Assembly (NCBI GenBank): GCA_024400455.1
Contig: JAKSMU010000001.1
Coordinates: 248,001 to 312,000 of the forward strand
Source of the DNA: Bacteroidales bacterium
GTDB taxonomy: Bacteria; Bacteroidota; Bacteroidia; Bacteroidales; F082
Length of the DNA stretch: 64,000 nt
Reading direction: 5' to 3'
Shown here: positions 42,902 to 51,685 of the stretch, piece after piece
Layout of the letters: every line of letters begins with the position of its first letter
How positions within the stretch are numbered: position 1 is the first letter of the stretch
Notes under the pieces: generated by a model
Databases searched by the model: none
What the model was told of the DNA's origin: nothing
Seen by the model: only the letters and a program-made list of their open reading frames with translations
Translations under genes and position numbers: made by a program

Positions 42902-43663
42902 TTATATAAGGATGCCCGCCACTCCAGCAATCTTAGCGCAAATCACGCTGATGTTGTCGGCACCGCCATTGCGGCAAGCCAATTCATAAAGTTCGGTGGC
43001 GGGTTGCTGGCTTTGCGACAGAACGGATTCTATTTCCTCGTCATCGGCCATGTCGGTGAGGCCATCTGAACAAATAAGTAATTGGTCGCCGCCGCGAAGA
43101 CGGTCGGTGATGTCAATTAGGGTTAAGGTCCCCACACAACCGGCTCCAATACAGTTGACAAGCAGTTTGCTGTCGTTAGGGTTGCCTGAAAGACCGCGTT
43201 CCGTTTCGTCGATGGTAAGTTGCCGCAAAGTGCCGTTGCGGAAACGGTAGGTGCGGCTGTCGCCTGCATTCAGTACATATATCTTGCCTTTCAGCCACAC
43301 CACACCCGTTAGCGTGCAACCCATCGGACGAATCTGTCCTTCCTCCGAAGCTTGATTGTTCATGAAACGACTGAATGCCAAAACGCTGTCGCAAATTTCC
43401 TTTTCGAAATCCTTTTCGTTGAAATCATTTGCGGAGAAGAAATCCTTGAGATGTTCGAGCAGCATTTGACTGGCGCGTTCACCATGTTCGTGGCCGCCCA
43501 TGCCATCGGCAAGGAGAAGGTAAAAACAGGAGTCGTCGCCAAACTCAACGGGTAAAACCATATTGTCGTCGCGCAGCAAGATGCCGCTTACCGAAACCAT
43601 GTCTTCGTTGTTGTCGCGTCGCAAGCCTTTGCCGCTGATGGCTTCTATTTCTAACTTCGTCAT
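42902..43663 (-). CDS. PP2C-type Ser/Thr protein phosphatase
   Basis: A 253-residue metal-dependent phosphatase (PP2C/PppA type). Metal-binding motifs: RRDNNEDMV (near residue 15), LADGMGGHEHG (near 51), LLICSDGLTDM (near 193) and GGADNISV (near 235). It would remove phosphate from proteins phosphorylated by the membrane kinase encoded four genes upstream in the same operon. It overlaps the FHA/zinc-ribbon gene by 4 bases (ATGA) and is the last gene of the operon. No signal peptide: cytoplasmic. Confidence 0.93.
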   Translation of the reverse strand: MTKLEIEAISGKGLRRDNNEDMVSVSGILLRDDNMVLPVEFGDDSCFYLLLADGMGGHEHGERASQMLLEHLKDFFSANDFNEKDFEKEICDSVLAFSRFMNNQASEEGQIRPMGCTLTGVVWLKGKIYVLNAGDSRTYRFRNGTLRQLTIDETERGLSGNPNDSKLLVNCIGAGCVGTLTLIDITDRLRGGDQLLICSDGLTDMADDEEIESVLSQSQQPATELYELACRNGGADNISVICAKIAGVAGILI

Positions 43664-44157
43664 TTCAGTATAAGATGTGTGGTTGCAATTTTCAGATTAT
43701 CACCAATATGCAGGTCAACCCAAGTGTTGGGCGTCAGCTTCACGCCGTTGACGAAAGTCCCGTTGTGGCTGCCCAAATCGCGGATTTGCCATTGTCCGTC
43801 AAGGCAACGCAGCTCACCATGAGTGCCTGAAATGTAGATGGAACTGCCAAATTCGGGATAGATTCCCGTGGTGCGGCCAAAGATGCCTTCTTTCAATTTC
43901 AGGTTAAAGCCATCGCCCGCCATGGTCATTTCATGTGCCGGATTTGCAGTTTGTTGTTCTTTTGGCTCAGGCTTAGGTTCAGTCCCGCCAGTATTGAAAA
44001 ATGCTTCAGCCGAAATCAAGTCGGCACCGCAAGCCGGGCATTCCGTTCCTCTTTTCGGCTGGCCACATTCGGGGCAAAAATGCAGTTCCTTGCCGCATTG
44101 GTCGCAGTAGCGGCTATCATCGTCAATGATTGCTTTGCAAAACGGACACTTCATCAC
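43660..44157 (-). CDS. Zinc-ribbon and FHA domain protein
   Basis: A 165-residue adaptor. The first 45 residues hold zinc-ribbon cysteines in the order CPFC, CDQC, CPEC, CPAC. After a Pro/Glu linker comes a forkhead-associated (FHA) domain, about residues 85-165: GIFGRTTG with the Arg that contacts phosphothreonine, SGTHGELR (Ser and His of the binding loop) and DLGSHNGTFVNG. FHA domains read phosphothreonine, so it should dock to the kinase or to its substrates. It overlaps both neighbours by 4 bases. Confidence 0.93.
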   Translation of the reverse strand: MMKCPFCKAIIDDDSRYCDQCGKELHFCPECGQPKRGTECPACGADLISAEAFFNTGGTEPKPEPKEQQTANPAHEMTMAGDGFNLKLKEGIFGRTTGIYPEFGSSIYISGTHGELRCLDGQWQIRDLGSHNGTFVNGVKLTPNTWVDLHIGDNLKIATTHLILK

Positions 44158-46640
44158 ATTATCTCCTTTATTTTAATGTTATTGATATCAGCAGCAGTGA
44201 AGGTCATCAAGGCATCGTCGTCGAGCGAATCGTCGAAAGCCGTGCGTTTCGAGAGGTTTTTGACGGCCTTGTCCAAGGCTTTGCGGACAGTGCGGCCATT
44301 GCCGAAATTCCTGTCGCGCGAGGCATAGACCCGCACAAACAAATCGTGAATGGCAACTGCGGCATCCTCAGCGATGATGTATTCCTTCTTTGTGGCCATC
44401 GAAACGAAAATCTTTTCCAAGTCGTCAACATCGTAATCTTCAAAGATGATGGTTTCGTCGAACCGCGATTTGAGGCCTGAGTTCTGGTTGAGAAATTCAT
44501 TCATCTCGCGCGTGTAACCAGCGGCAATGCAGACAAACTTGCCTTTGTGGTTTTCGAGCAGCGGCACCAAGGTATTGATGCACTCCGGACCATAGTCGCC
44601 AGCGCCGCCAGAGCAAAGCGAATAAGCCTCATCAATGAAGAGCACGCCGCCCATGGCTTTCATCACCACTTCCTTGGTTTTCAGTGCTGTTTCGCCCACA
44701 AAATGCGACACAAGGTCGTCGCGGGTCACTTCATAGACATCAGCAGTAGGGATGACGCCCAACGAGCAGAGAATCTTGCCCATCAGTCGGGCCACGGTGG
44801 TCTTGCCCGTACCTGGATTGCCCAAAAACAGGTAATGGCTCAATGTGATTTTAGGTGTACGGTTCTTGCGTTGCGCCAACTGCTGTTCGCGCCGAATGGT
44901 GACGGCCAGGTCGTTCAGACTTTCCTTGACACTTTCCAAACCCACCAAGGCATCGAGTTCTTTCATCACCTCTTTTATATCAAATGAATTACGCGCGCTT
45001 TCACCCGCAATATCGTAGTAGGTCAACAATTTGCCTTCCTGTGCAACCTCAGCATCGCTCATCGTGCGCAATCTGATGCCGCGTCTTTCGATGGCGGCAT
45101 CAAGGAAATTACGCACATCGCGGGCGTTGCCAAAGGTCTCGCTGCGGCGGTTATACATATTTTCGAATTCGATGTGCATCTTCTCGTCGGCCTCGTTGCT
45201 GAAAGTAAAGCCGCGTTTTTGGGTCATGCTTCTGAAAATCAGTTCCAGCTCGGAGGCGTTATAATCGGGGAAGGCAATCTGTTTCTTGAAACGCGAAGGC
45301 AGACCCGGATTCATTTTCAGGAATTCCTTCATCTCATCACGATAACCGGCGGCAATACACACGAACTCACCTTTCCTGTTTTCCAAAATCGGGACCAACT
45401 TGTCGATTCCGGCCTTGCCAAACTGTCCGTCGTTGAGGCCGTAGGCTTCGTCGATGAAAAGCACGCCGCCCATGGCGCGATCGATGGCTTCCTGGATGTT
45501 GCGTTCAGTACCACCCACCACATCGGAAATCAAGTCCTTGCCCGCCACTTCGACATACTGGCCTTTTGGAAGAACGCCCAAGGCTCCGAGAATGTCGGCA
45601 AAGATGCGCGCGATGGTCGTCTTTCCCGTTCCGGGATTGCCCGAAAACACATAGTGGTCGCTGATGCGCAACTTGGCATCGGGACCGCTTTCGCGTTGGG
45701 TTTCCCTGATATTGTCAATGATTTTATGAATCTCGTCTTTCACACTTTGCAGACCGATGAAGTCATCAAGTTCCTTCCAAATCTCGGCTTCGGTGCGCGG
45801 AACGAATATTTCGCCTTTAATATCTTGTTCGTCAACTTGTTGACTTCCTCTGCTCAAGGCACTTATCGCTAATTCTTCAGCCTTGGCATCGGCCAAATGG
45901 CCATTGCTTTCGGTGCCTTCGCCCTTGCGCAAAAGCCATTCGAAATGCGACTGTAGCTTTTTGGCCGCTTCGGGTGACAGAGTCAACTTGTATTTTTCCT
46001 TCAACGAAAGGGCGCAGATTTGCGTCAAGGCCTTTTCGTCGAAAGGCTTCAAGGCAAAACGAAACTCAAACAGGGAAGCCGCATCGGGGTTGCTGGAAAG
46101 AAACTCCTCCAAGCCACGACTCAAACCGGTCATGAAAACGAAAGGCATTTTGCCGGCGTGGTTGCGCATACGCGAAAACAAGCGGTCTAGGTCGTTCACA
46201 TCGTTGGCATCGCCATTAGGCAGAAGTTTCTGCACATTGGTCAGCACCAGAACGCCCTCCTTGACTTCGTCGAGATGCTCATCAAACTTGTCCATCCAAA
46301 TCTTGAAATCGGCAGCATCAACGACTTTAGGCTTCGGCTGACTCACCATGCCCGCCTTGAGCAAGATTTCGAAAAGCCTATCGACCATGAAACGTTTGCC
46401 CGTTCCGGCCTTGCCTAAAATGACGGCATCCATCTGGATATGCACATTGGCGCCATTTTTCTTGAGTTGCGAAGCGACATTGGCCCTGTCCTTGAACTTT
46501 TCTATCTCGCCAAACAAATCATCTTTGGCAAAAAACTCCTTAAACATCTGTTTCGCTGATGTTTGGAAGGCTTCGCCACAGTGTTTGCAGAACTTGGCTT
46601 CATCGCGGTTTGGCGTATGGCAATGTTCACATGTTCTCAT
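44154..46640 (-). CDS. Three-module AAA+ ATPase with N-terminal zinc ribbon (CbbX/SpoVK-like)
   Basis: An 828-residue ATPase. Residues 4-21 form a zinc ribbon (CEHC, CKHC). Three P-loop modules follow: a divergent one with LGKAGTGKR (residues 75-83) and a Walker-B-like VLVLTNV; a second with SGNPGTGKTT (333-342), VLFIDEAYG and a GNARDVR sensor; and a third with LGNPGTGKTT (606-615), VLFIDEAYS and GNGRTVR. Modules two and three are of the CbbX/SpoVK type, which form hexamers that remodel protein complexes. The first module lacks normal Walker B acids and is probably a scaffold. It overlaps its neighbours by 4 bases on each side. The partner to be remodelled is unknown. Confidence 0.92.
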   Translation of the reverse strand: MRTCEHCHTPNRDEAKFCKHCGEAFQTSAKQMFKEFFAKDDLFGEIEKFKDRANVASQLKKNGANVHIQMDAVILGKAGTGKRFMVDRLFEILLKAGMVSQPKPKVVDAADFKIWMDKFDEHLDEVKEGVLVLTNVQKLLPNGDANDVNDLDRLFSRMRNHAGKMPFVFMTGLSRGLEEFLSSNPDAASLFEFRFALKPFDEKALTQICALSLKEKYKLTLSPEAAKKLQSHFEWLLRKGEGTESNGHLADAKAEELAISALSRGSQQVDEQDIKGEIFVPRTEAEIWKELDDFIGLQSVKDEIHKIIDNIRETQRESGPDAKLRISDHYVFSGNPGTGKTTIARIFADILGALGVLPKGQYVEVAGKDLISDVVGGTERNIQEAIDRAMGGVLFIDEAYGLNDGQFGKAGIDKLVPILENRKGEFVCIAAGYRDEMKEFLKMNPGLPSRFKKQIAFPDYNASELELIFRSMTQKRGFTFSNEADEKMHIEFENMYNRRSETFGNARDVRNFLDAAIERRGIRLRTMSDAEVAQEGKLLTYYDIAGESARNSFDIKEVMKELDALVGLESVKESLNDLAVTIRREQQLAQRKNRTPKITLSHYLFLGNPGTGKTTVARLMGKILCSLGVIPTADVYEVTRDDLVSHFVGETALKTKEVVMKAMGGVLFIDEAYSLCSGGAGDYGPECINTLVPLLENHKGKFVCIAAGYTREMNEFLNQNSGLKSRFDETIIFEDYDVDDLEKIFVSMATKKEYIIAEDAAVAIHDLFVRVYASRDRNFGNGRTVRKALDKAVKNLSKRTAFDDSLDDDALMTFTAADINNIKIKEIM

Positions 46641-49225
46641 TTTTCCAGTTCTCCTACATTTATCGAATCATTAACGATGGTCGTCTCGGTCTCACCTTTT
46701 ATTTTCGGTGTGTCATTGGGCAGTAAAAGACTCAAAGCACCTAATATCAACACGACACCAATGAAAATGCCGACCCACTTCCATCGGTCTTGCAAGTCGA
46801 GTTTCCAATATTCTATCGATTTGCCATCAACGACACCATTGAGCGAGGAATCAAAATGTTTCTCGTCGTTGAAAGCGAAGTACAAAGGTTCAAGCGTAAG
46901 TTCCTCAAAACCAGGATTCGCTACGGACTTTGCGTCTCGCACAAACGGACTGAAATCAAAAAGCGTCTTGATACTGAAAAACACAATGGCTGCCAAGACG
47001 ACCAAACCATAAATCCAGACAATATACTGACCTAAAAACTTAATCAACAGCAAGATGACGGCTGATGTAATGCCACCCACAATAATCGGCAGGAGACAAC
47101 CGTCGCTATCAAAAATGAAAAACGAGACAACAGCCGCCACCGCTCCTAAAATGTAGAATGCGCTTTTGAATTTAATGGCATCCGTACTGACAGTAGGGGA
47201 GGCGATAAGACTTTGAATGATGACTATGAGCAGGAAAACAGCCAATAAAAGAGCCGAACCGGCCAACACCTTTTGGATGACGCTACGCGCCCAGTTGCGC
47301 TTGATCTTGCTCTTGGCATTGTCCGAAACGGATTGAGCCTCGGTGCGTGCTTCGATGAACCTCTCGAAGTTTTCGTTGTCAGTATCGGCCATACCTAAGG
47401 CTTGCACATATTGCTCCAAAAGTTTCTCGTAGGCATATTTCGGTTTAAAGTCGGCATTGGGGTTTTCTTGATATTGCACTGCGAGCCAACCGCGCAAGCC
47501 CTTGTCGTTCTGCAAGTCGTATTTCAGTTCCTTTTTCGGAGCTTTCAGGAAATCATCGAGATTCTTCAGCACTTGGCCTGTACGCGAAAGACGATATTCC
47601 GGCGTTGCGCCATAGCCGACGATGGCTTTCATTATCGCCACCTGGTCCTTATAGTTTCTGTCTTTCGGACCGGCTTTTTTCTCATCGTCTTTTGAAGGAG
47701 TAACGCAGTAACCGAACCATTTGCGCTGTTTCGCAAAACGATTTCCCTTGTGGTCGAAAAACCAAGGCAGATAGTCGGCATCGCCACCATTCTGGAAACT
47801 CCAAACGATGTTGTAAGCCAACTCAGGACCATAAATCTTTTCAGCTTTCGCCCCGTCGAAATCGCTCAAAAGCGCATCGTCATCGGCGTTGTTCTTCGTG
47901 AAATAGAGATAATACACCTTGTTGAGCAAGCGCCCGATGGCTTCACCGGTCATGGCATAGTCGGGATGCTTGACATCGCAGCAAAGGTTAAGGTCGTAGA
48001 AAGGATTCAGCGTGTGGATGGCAGCCAAAAAGCCCATGGCTTCGTCGTCGGGATAGTCCTCTTCGACAATCTTTTCGATTTCGACTTGCAATTCAGGGCA
48101 ATACTCAAGCCACTTGCTGATTTTGCCGCTATAAAGGAATTTCTTAGCCAAATCGGCATCTTCAACCATGAAAGCAGCCAGTTCTTCGGGCGTGTGCGCA
48201 ATTTGGTTTTTGCTACTGTTATATATGATATTGAGACCTTTTGCCTTGGTCTCGTCGTAAATCTCAACTTTCTTTCCTTTGACGAAATCCTGAATCTGTT
48301 TCAAGCCCCAACGATGGACTGGATCGCGTGTCAACAGTCCACGCGTGATGGTAAACAGGGGTTCGGGCATGTCGGTAGGCACCACGATGCCATCGTGGGC
48401 TTTCTGCATGGCCATCAGTGTTTCCTTGGCGCGGAAAGCCGATTCGCCATACCAAAGGCTGAGAATGGTCATGCCCAAGGAGTAGAAATCGGCGGCGGGG
48501 GTCAGGTTGCAGTAGGTCTTGTTGTCGATAATAACCGTGCTGGCAGGGTCATAGACTTCAGGCGCGGCATAAATGGGAGTCCGGCTCTGCAAAGTCTGCA
48601 CCTTGCCGTGGTCGAGGATATCGGCAATGCCGAAATCGCAAAGCAGGCAGTCCCAAGTCGATTCGTTGTTAACCAATATGTTGGCTGGTTTCACATCCTT
48701 GTGAATGAAACCCAAGCGGTGACATTGGTCGAGCGCCATGGCCGTCTTCAAAGCGATTTTCATGATGGCGTCCTTGTTGCCTTTCAGGTTGAAATCGCTC
48801 ACTGCCCCTTTCGGACAATGTTGCATCAGTTCGAAGCAACGCTGCTCGCCCTGAAAGTCCATGGTGCCAAAATCGTAGAGGTCGATGAGGTAGCCTTTGC
48901 CGCACAACTGCTTCACCAAAGGAAGGACGGATGCGTTGAAAGTGTAGCCTTCCTTATAGATTTTCAGCACTTTGCCATCATCTCTTACAATGATGTCGGC
49001 TTGCGACCCACAGTGCAAAGTGTCACCTTGCGGGGGCGTCGCCGTGCCCTGTGGAGCAGTAGCAGTAGACTGCGGAGCCGTTGCTGTGCCTTGTGGAGCC
49101 GTAGCCGTTCCTTGAGGTGCTGTTGCGGTACCTTGTGGAACTGTAGCGGTATCTTGTGGAGCCGTTGCCGTTCCTTGCGGAGGCTGCTTCTTTGCGCTTT
49201 TCAATCGTTCGGAAAGGTCTGACAT
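46637..49225 (-). CDS. Membrane Ser/Thr protein kinase with N-terminal heptad-like repeats
   Basis: An 862-residue protein kinase. Residues 15-68 are a Pro/Gln/Thr/Ala repeat (seven APQGTAT units). The kinase domain covers about 70-325: VLKIYKEG with the ATP-site lysine, catalytic loop HKDVKPAN (175-182), CDFGIA (196-201) and the YAAPE block. Next come about 270 residues with no domain I recognise, then four to five membrane helices near the C-terminus (starting about 660) and a closing lumenal/cytoplasmic segment. It has the full set of kinase residues, so it should be active. It probably phosphorylates the FHA or AAA+ partners. It overlaps the AAA+ gene by 4 bases. Confidence 0.92.
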   Translation of the reverse strand: MSDLSERLKSAKKQPPQGTATAPQDTATVPQGTATAPQGTATAPQGTATAPQSTATAPQGTATPPQGDTLHCGSQADIIVRDDGKVLKIYKEGYTFNASVLPLVKQLCGKGYLIDLYDFGTMDFQGEQRCFELMQHCPKGAVSDFNLKGNKDAIMKIALKTAMALDQCHRLGFIHKDVKPANILVNNESTWDCLLCDFGIADILDHGKVQTLQSRTPIYAAPEVYDPASTVIIDNKTYCNLTPAADFYSLGMTILSLWYGESAFRAKETLMAMQKAHDGIVVPTDMPEPLFTITRGLLTRDPVHRWGLKQIQDFVKGKKVEIYDETKAKGLNIIYNSSKNQIAHTPEELAAFMVEDADLAKKFLYSGKISKWLEYCPELQVEIEKIVEEDYPDDEAMGFLAAIHTLNPFYDLNLCCDVKHPDYAMTGEAIGRLLNKVYYLYFTKNNADDDALLSDFDGAKAEKIYGPELAYNIVWSFQNGGDADYLPWFFDHKGNRFAKQRKWFGYCVTPSKDDEKKAGPKDRNYKDQVAIMKAIVGYGATPEYRLSRTGQVLKNLDDFLKAPKKELKYDLQNDKGLRGWLAVQYQENPNADFKPKYAYEKLLEQYVQALGMADTDNENFERFIEARTEAQSVSDNAKSKIKRNWARSVIQKVLAGSALLLAVFLLIVIIQSLIASPTVSTDAIKFKSAFYILGAVAAVVSFFIFDSDGCLLPIIVGGITSAVILLLIKFLGQYIVWIYGLVVLAAIVFFSIKTLFDFSPFVRDAKSVANPGFEELTLEPLYFAFNDEKHFDSSLNGVVDGKSIEYWKLDLQDRWKWVGIFIGVVLILGALSLLLPNDTPKIKGETETTIVNDSINVGELEK
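49019..49183 (-). repeat. Seven-unit heptapeptide repeat inside the kinase gene
   Basis: A 21-base unit coding APQGTAT (with D, S, V or P variants) is repeated seven times. Synonymous codon changes between units show that the array is not freshly expanded. It makes a flexible, Thr-rich linker with possible phosphorylation sites. Confidence 0.85.
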
Positions 49226-49228
49226 AAT

Positions 49229-50035
49229 TTAGTCCTCATATTTATATTCCTTAGTGGTTTCCACCACATCCTTGTCAACAATGATGGTTTCGTACTGCCA
49301 GGTTCCGCCGCGCCATGGTTCGCAGCATTCGCTGGGCTGATTGTGGAAACAACCGCAATAGTTGCACACCCATCCTGTCCTAACTTTTTCTTCAGTATGG
49401 ATATGTACCTTGCGGGTAGTTTCGATGGCAACCTTGCGGGCCGAATAATAGTTGTATTGCTCTTGTGGCGTGCTGCCAGCGGGAGGTAGCATTTCGTCAA
49501 AAAGCTGGTTGATGTCTTTTACAACTTGCTGATATTCCGCTATGACTTGCTCTGCATCGAATGTCTCGGCTTGCTGGCCGAGGAGTTCCAGTAAACGCTG
49601 TTCGGCTTCGGTGACCTGAACCTGTTGTTTTTCGAGCATGGCCTCCAGTTCGGCAGCACGGTCGATAAGGGCCGCCACCTGTTGCACTTTCGGGTCTTGC
49701 TTGGCTTTTTCGATGGCGCGTTGGGCGGCCTTGGTGAGGGCTGTGTTGCAATGGCGGCAATAGGAACGCACATTCAAAGTGCCGCAATTGGGACATTTTA
49801 TGCCATTGGCGGGCATGCCGCATTCCTCGCATACGCTTTCGCCTGGTTCCATGGGTGCACCGCAAAATGTACAGTAGTCAACAAGTTTCTTTCCGCAATG
49901 CGGACAAAACTCGGCCGTCTTGTCGATTTCGGCACCGCAATGCGGGCATTTTCGAAGGTCGGACGGATGTTGTTCATCTTTAGTCTTATGCTGGACTTGC
50001 TGCTGTGTGCGTGTTTGCGTTCTCTGGATGTCCAT
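49229..50035 (-). CDS. Double zinc-ribbon protein with coiled-coil
   Basis: A 268-residue protein. I chose the ATG at 50035 (MDIQRTQTRTQ), because the longer start adds an unrelated hydrophobic stretch. Zinc-ribbon cysteine pairs follow in series between about residues 29 and 95: CPHC, CPHC, CTFC, CEEC, CPNC, CRHC. Then comes a helical, Gln/Glu-rich coiled-coil region (about 100-195), and a last zinc site with CNYC and CCEPW near the C-terminus. It has the same zinc-ribbon style as the FHA and AAA+ proteins of this operon, so it may be a scaffold that binds them. It starts 127 bases after the M48/TerB gene, with hairpins in between. Confidence 0.85.
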   Translation of the reverse strand: MDIQRTQTRTQQQVQHKTKDEQHPSDLRKCPHCGAEIDKTAEFCPHCGKKLVDYCTFCGAPMEPGESVCEECGMPANGIKCPNCGTLNVRSYCRHCNTALTKAAQRAIEKAKQDPKVQQVAALIDRAAELEAMLEKQQVQVTEAEQRLLELLGQQAETFDAEQVIAEYQQVVKDINQLFDEMLPPAGSTPQEQYNYYSARKVAIETTRKVHIHTEEKVRTGWVCNYCGCFHNQPSECCEPWRGGTWQYETIIVDKDVVETTKEYKYED

Positions 50036-50083
50036 AATCTGAAAAAGGTTCAAAAGTATAATAATTCTCTTACACATGATGAG

Positions 50084-50125
50084 ATTCCCGCCTGCGCGGG
50101 AATGACGGCCTCAAAAAAGGCCGTC
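50084..50125. repeat. Two adjacent hairpins (REP-like) inside the operon
   Basis: ATTCCCGC-CTGC-GCGGGAAT (50084-50103) is followed at once by GACGGCC-TCAAAAAA-GGCCGTC (50104-50125). The first sequence resembles repetitive extragenic palindromes known in many bacteria. Placed between co-directional genes, the hairpins could stop part of the transcription or protect the upstream mRNA. Confidence 0.65.
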
Positions 50126-50162
50126 TATGAGCCGAAGAGTTCAAATCAACCATCACCAAAGT

Positions 50163-51455
50163 TTAGCTAATGGAACTGATGGATGGAATGAAGTTTTGGC
50201 GGATGCCAGCGGTGAGGAAACTGAATATCACTTCATCGCTGAAACCAAAGGCCTGATGCCCGATTTGGAACATGAGGTCGAGTTCCTTTTGGTCGAACTT
50301 GTGGTCGGTCACCGTCAGGTTAACGATATAACTGAACAAGTCGGCTTTCATGTCGGGATTGATGTCCAGGATTCTTTGCACGCTTTCGTTGAAAATCTTG
50401 TAGCAGTCGCCTTGCCTGACTTGTTCCAAAATCGACATCGGGAACATGTAATAACTCGACATGGAAAGCAAGATGTGCTCGATTTCTTCCTGCGTGACCT
50501 GCCCATCGGCATTGGCCATGATGAGACCCGCCGAAGCCATGAAATACACCATGTAGTCTTCAATTTCCTCAGTGTTGAGCCGTGCTATGGCATCGATGAG
50601 CACATTCATGCCATCGTTGAGTTCCTTTTCGGTACGCGCATTGGCAAACAAGTTGAGGGCCTCAATGCGGATAGGGCTGACGGGATGCGTATAGCCATCG
50701 TTGAGGCTCAAGCCCTTACCGTTGATATAATGTCCCAAAATGTTTCTGTTTTCCTCGATGAACGCAGGTATGTTGACGTCCATCTTATCTAGTTTCAGTC
50801 CCGACTTCAGTTTGAATTCGGAAGAGATGCAGGCGTCAAGGTCCTTCACGGCGAGATAGCCATAGCGATCGGCGAAGAGTTCGCTCATCTGTTTCCACAA
50901 GAAGAACTTGAAGCGCAAAGGCAAAGGCAGATTGGGCATTCCGGTTTGCGGATCCGGCGGAAACACAAAGTTGATGATGTCTTTCAGGAACATGTTTTCG
51001 TCGGCAAGATGGCCCAGCTCGTGACCCACCACCGAGCAGAGTTCCTTTTCGCTCATCACGTCAATCAAAGCCGAGTTGATTTGTACGATGTAAGGGCTGT
51101 CGGGGTCGATGGATGTATAGCAATAAGCTCCCGCATTGAGCGAGGAACTGCTGACGACAAAGAAATCGACGGGATGCTCGAAATTCAGCGCTTCCTTCAC
51201 GCCTTCAAGCAATTTATAAAGATGCGGCGTGACGCTTTCGCTCACCTTCAGGCTTTCACCTTCCATCTTGATACGTAAATGGCGGTCGTCCATCTTGTCG
51301 GCACCAATGCGTTTCATAAGATCGTAGACCACATCGCCCTGAAGCGCTTGGTAAAGCTGCTCGGTGAGTTGGCGGTAACGTGGTATTTCAGGCAACAGCA
51401 GGTTCTGTTTCTTCTGCTGCATCCGGGCTTTGTATTCTGCTGCGTTCATAGGCAT
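50163..51455 (-). CDS. M48 metallopeptidase with a TerB-like C-terminal domain
   Basis: A 430-residue protein without a signal peptide. The first 290 residues form an M48-type peptidase: INSALIDVMSEKELCSVVGHELGHLAD (zinc motif HELGH, residues 145-149) and the later ELFADRYG for the third ligand. About residues 300-430 form a helical TerB-like domain: YFMASAGLIMANADGQVTQEEI and VTDHKFDQKELDLM, which have the acidic D-G-x-h-x-x-x-E pattern of metal-sensing TerB. A cytoplasmic M48 with TerB is unusual; most M48 enzymes of this phylum are exported. In this operon it could be the effector that is released by kinase/phosphatase signalling. Confidence 0.88.
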   Translation of the reverse strand: MPMNAAEYKARMQQKKQNLLLPEIPRYRQLTEQLYQALQGDVVYDLMKRIGADKMDDRHLRIKMEGESLKVSESVTPHLYKLLEGVKEALNFEHPVDFFVVSSSSLNAGAYCYTSIDPDSPYIVQINSALIDVMSEKELCSVVGHELGHLADENMFLKDIINFVFPPDPQTGMPNLPLPLRFKFFLWKQMSELFADRYGYLAVKDLDACISSEFKLKSGLKLDKMDVNIPAFIEENRNILGHYINGKGLSLNDGYTHPVSPIRIEALNLFANARTEKELNDGMNVLIDAIARLNTEEIEDYMVYFMASAGLIMANADGQVTQEEIEHILLSMSSYYMFPMSILEQVRQGDCYKIFNESVQRILDINPDMKADLFSYIVNLTVTDHKFDQKELDLMFQIGHQAFGFSDEVIFSFLTAGIRQNFIPSISSIS

Positions 51456-51463
51456 GATATATT

Positions 51464-51685
51464 CTATTTATTAAAACTTTCCATCTCTTCAAATAAAGCG
51501 ACTGGTCCCAAATGCCAAAGTTTGGTTTCTTCTTTTTCAAGCCGCTTGTAAAGTTCGGAGTGATAAAAATGGCGAAGAGCATCAAGAGCTGTACCACCGT
51601 AAAAATCCTGATAAATGCCCGAAACCAAGGCTGCCTTGCCTGGCAAAAGCAAGTAAAGATTCTCATTTGTGATTTCTACATTCAT
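51464..51685 (-). CDS. Small protein of the DUF3791/DUF3990 cassette
   Basis: A 73-residue protein that I do not recognise by itself. It starts MNVEITNENLYLLLPGK and is helical, with EEMESF at the end. It overlaps the DUF3990 gene by 4 bases (ATGA) and ends 8 bases before the M48/TerB gene. The third small gene of such cassettes in Bacteroidota and Firmicutes has a similar size. It could be an antitoxin- or immunity-like partner of the DUF3990 protein. Confidence 0.6.
   Translation of the reverse strand: MNVEITNENLYLLLPGKAALVSGIYQDFYGGTALDALRHFYHSELYKRLEKEETKLWHLGPVALFEEMESFNK

Noticed and set aside
47750-49222. A long open frame on the plus strand (490 codons) opposite the kinase gene
   Set aside because: The minus strand carries all kinase motifs and tight operon overlaps; the plus-strand translation is Arg/Cys/Ser-rich with no recognisable domain.
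42902-49225. Kinase, phosphatase and FHA as the regulatory part of a type VI secretion system
   Set aside because: No T6SS structural genes (sheath, VgrG, TssJLM) are in the window; the partners are AAA+, TerB and M48 instead.
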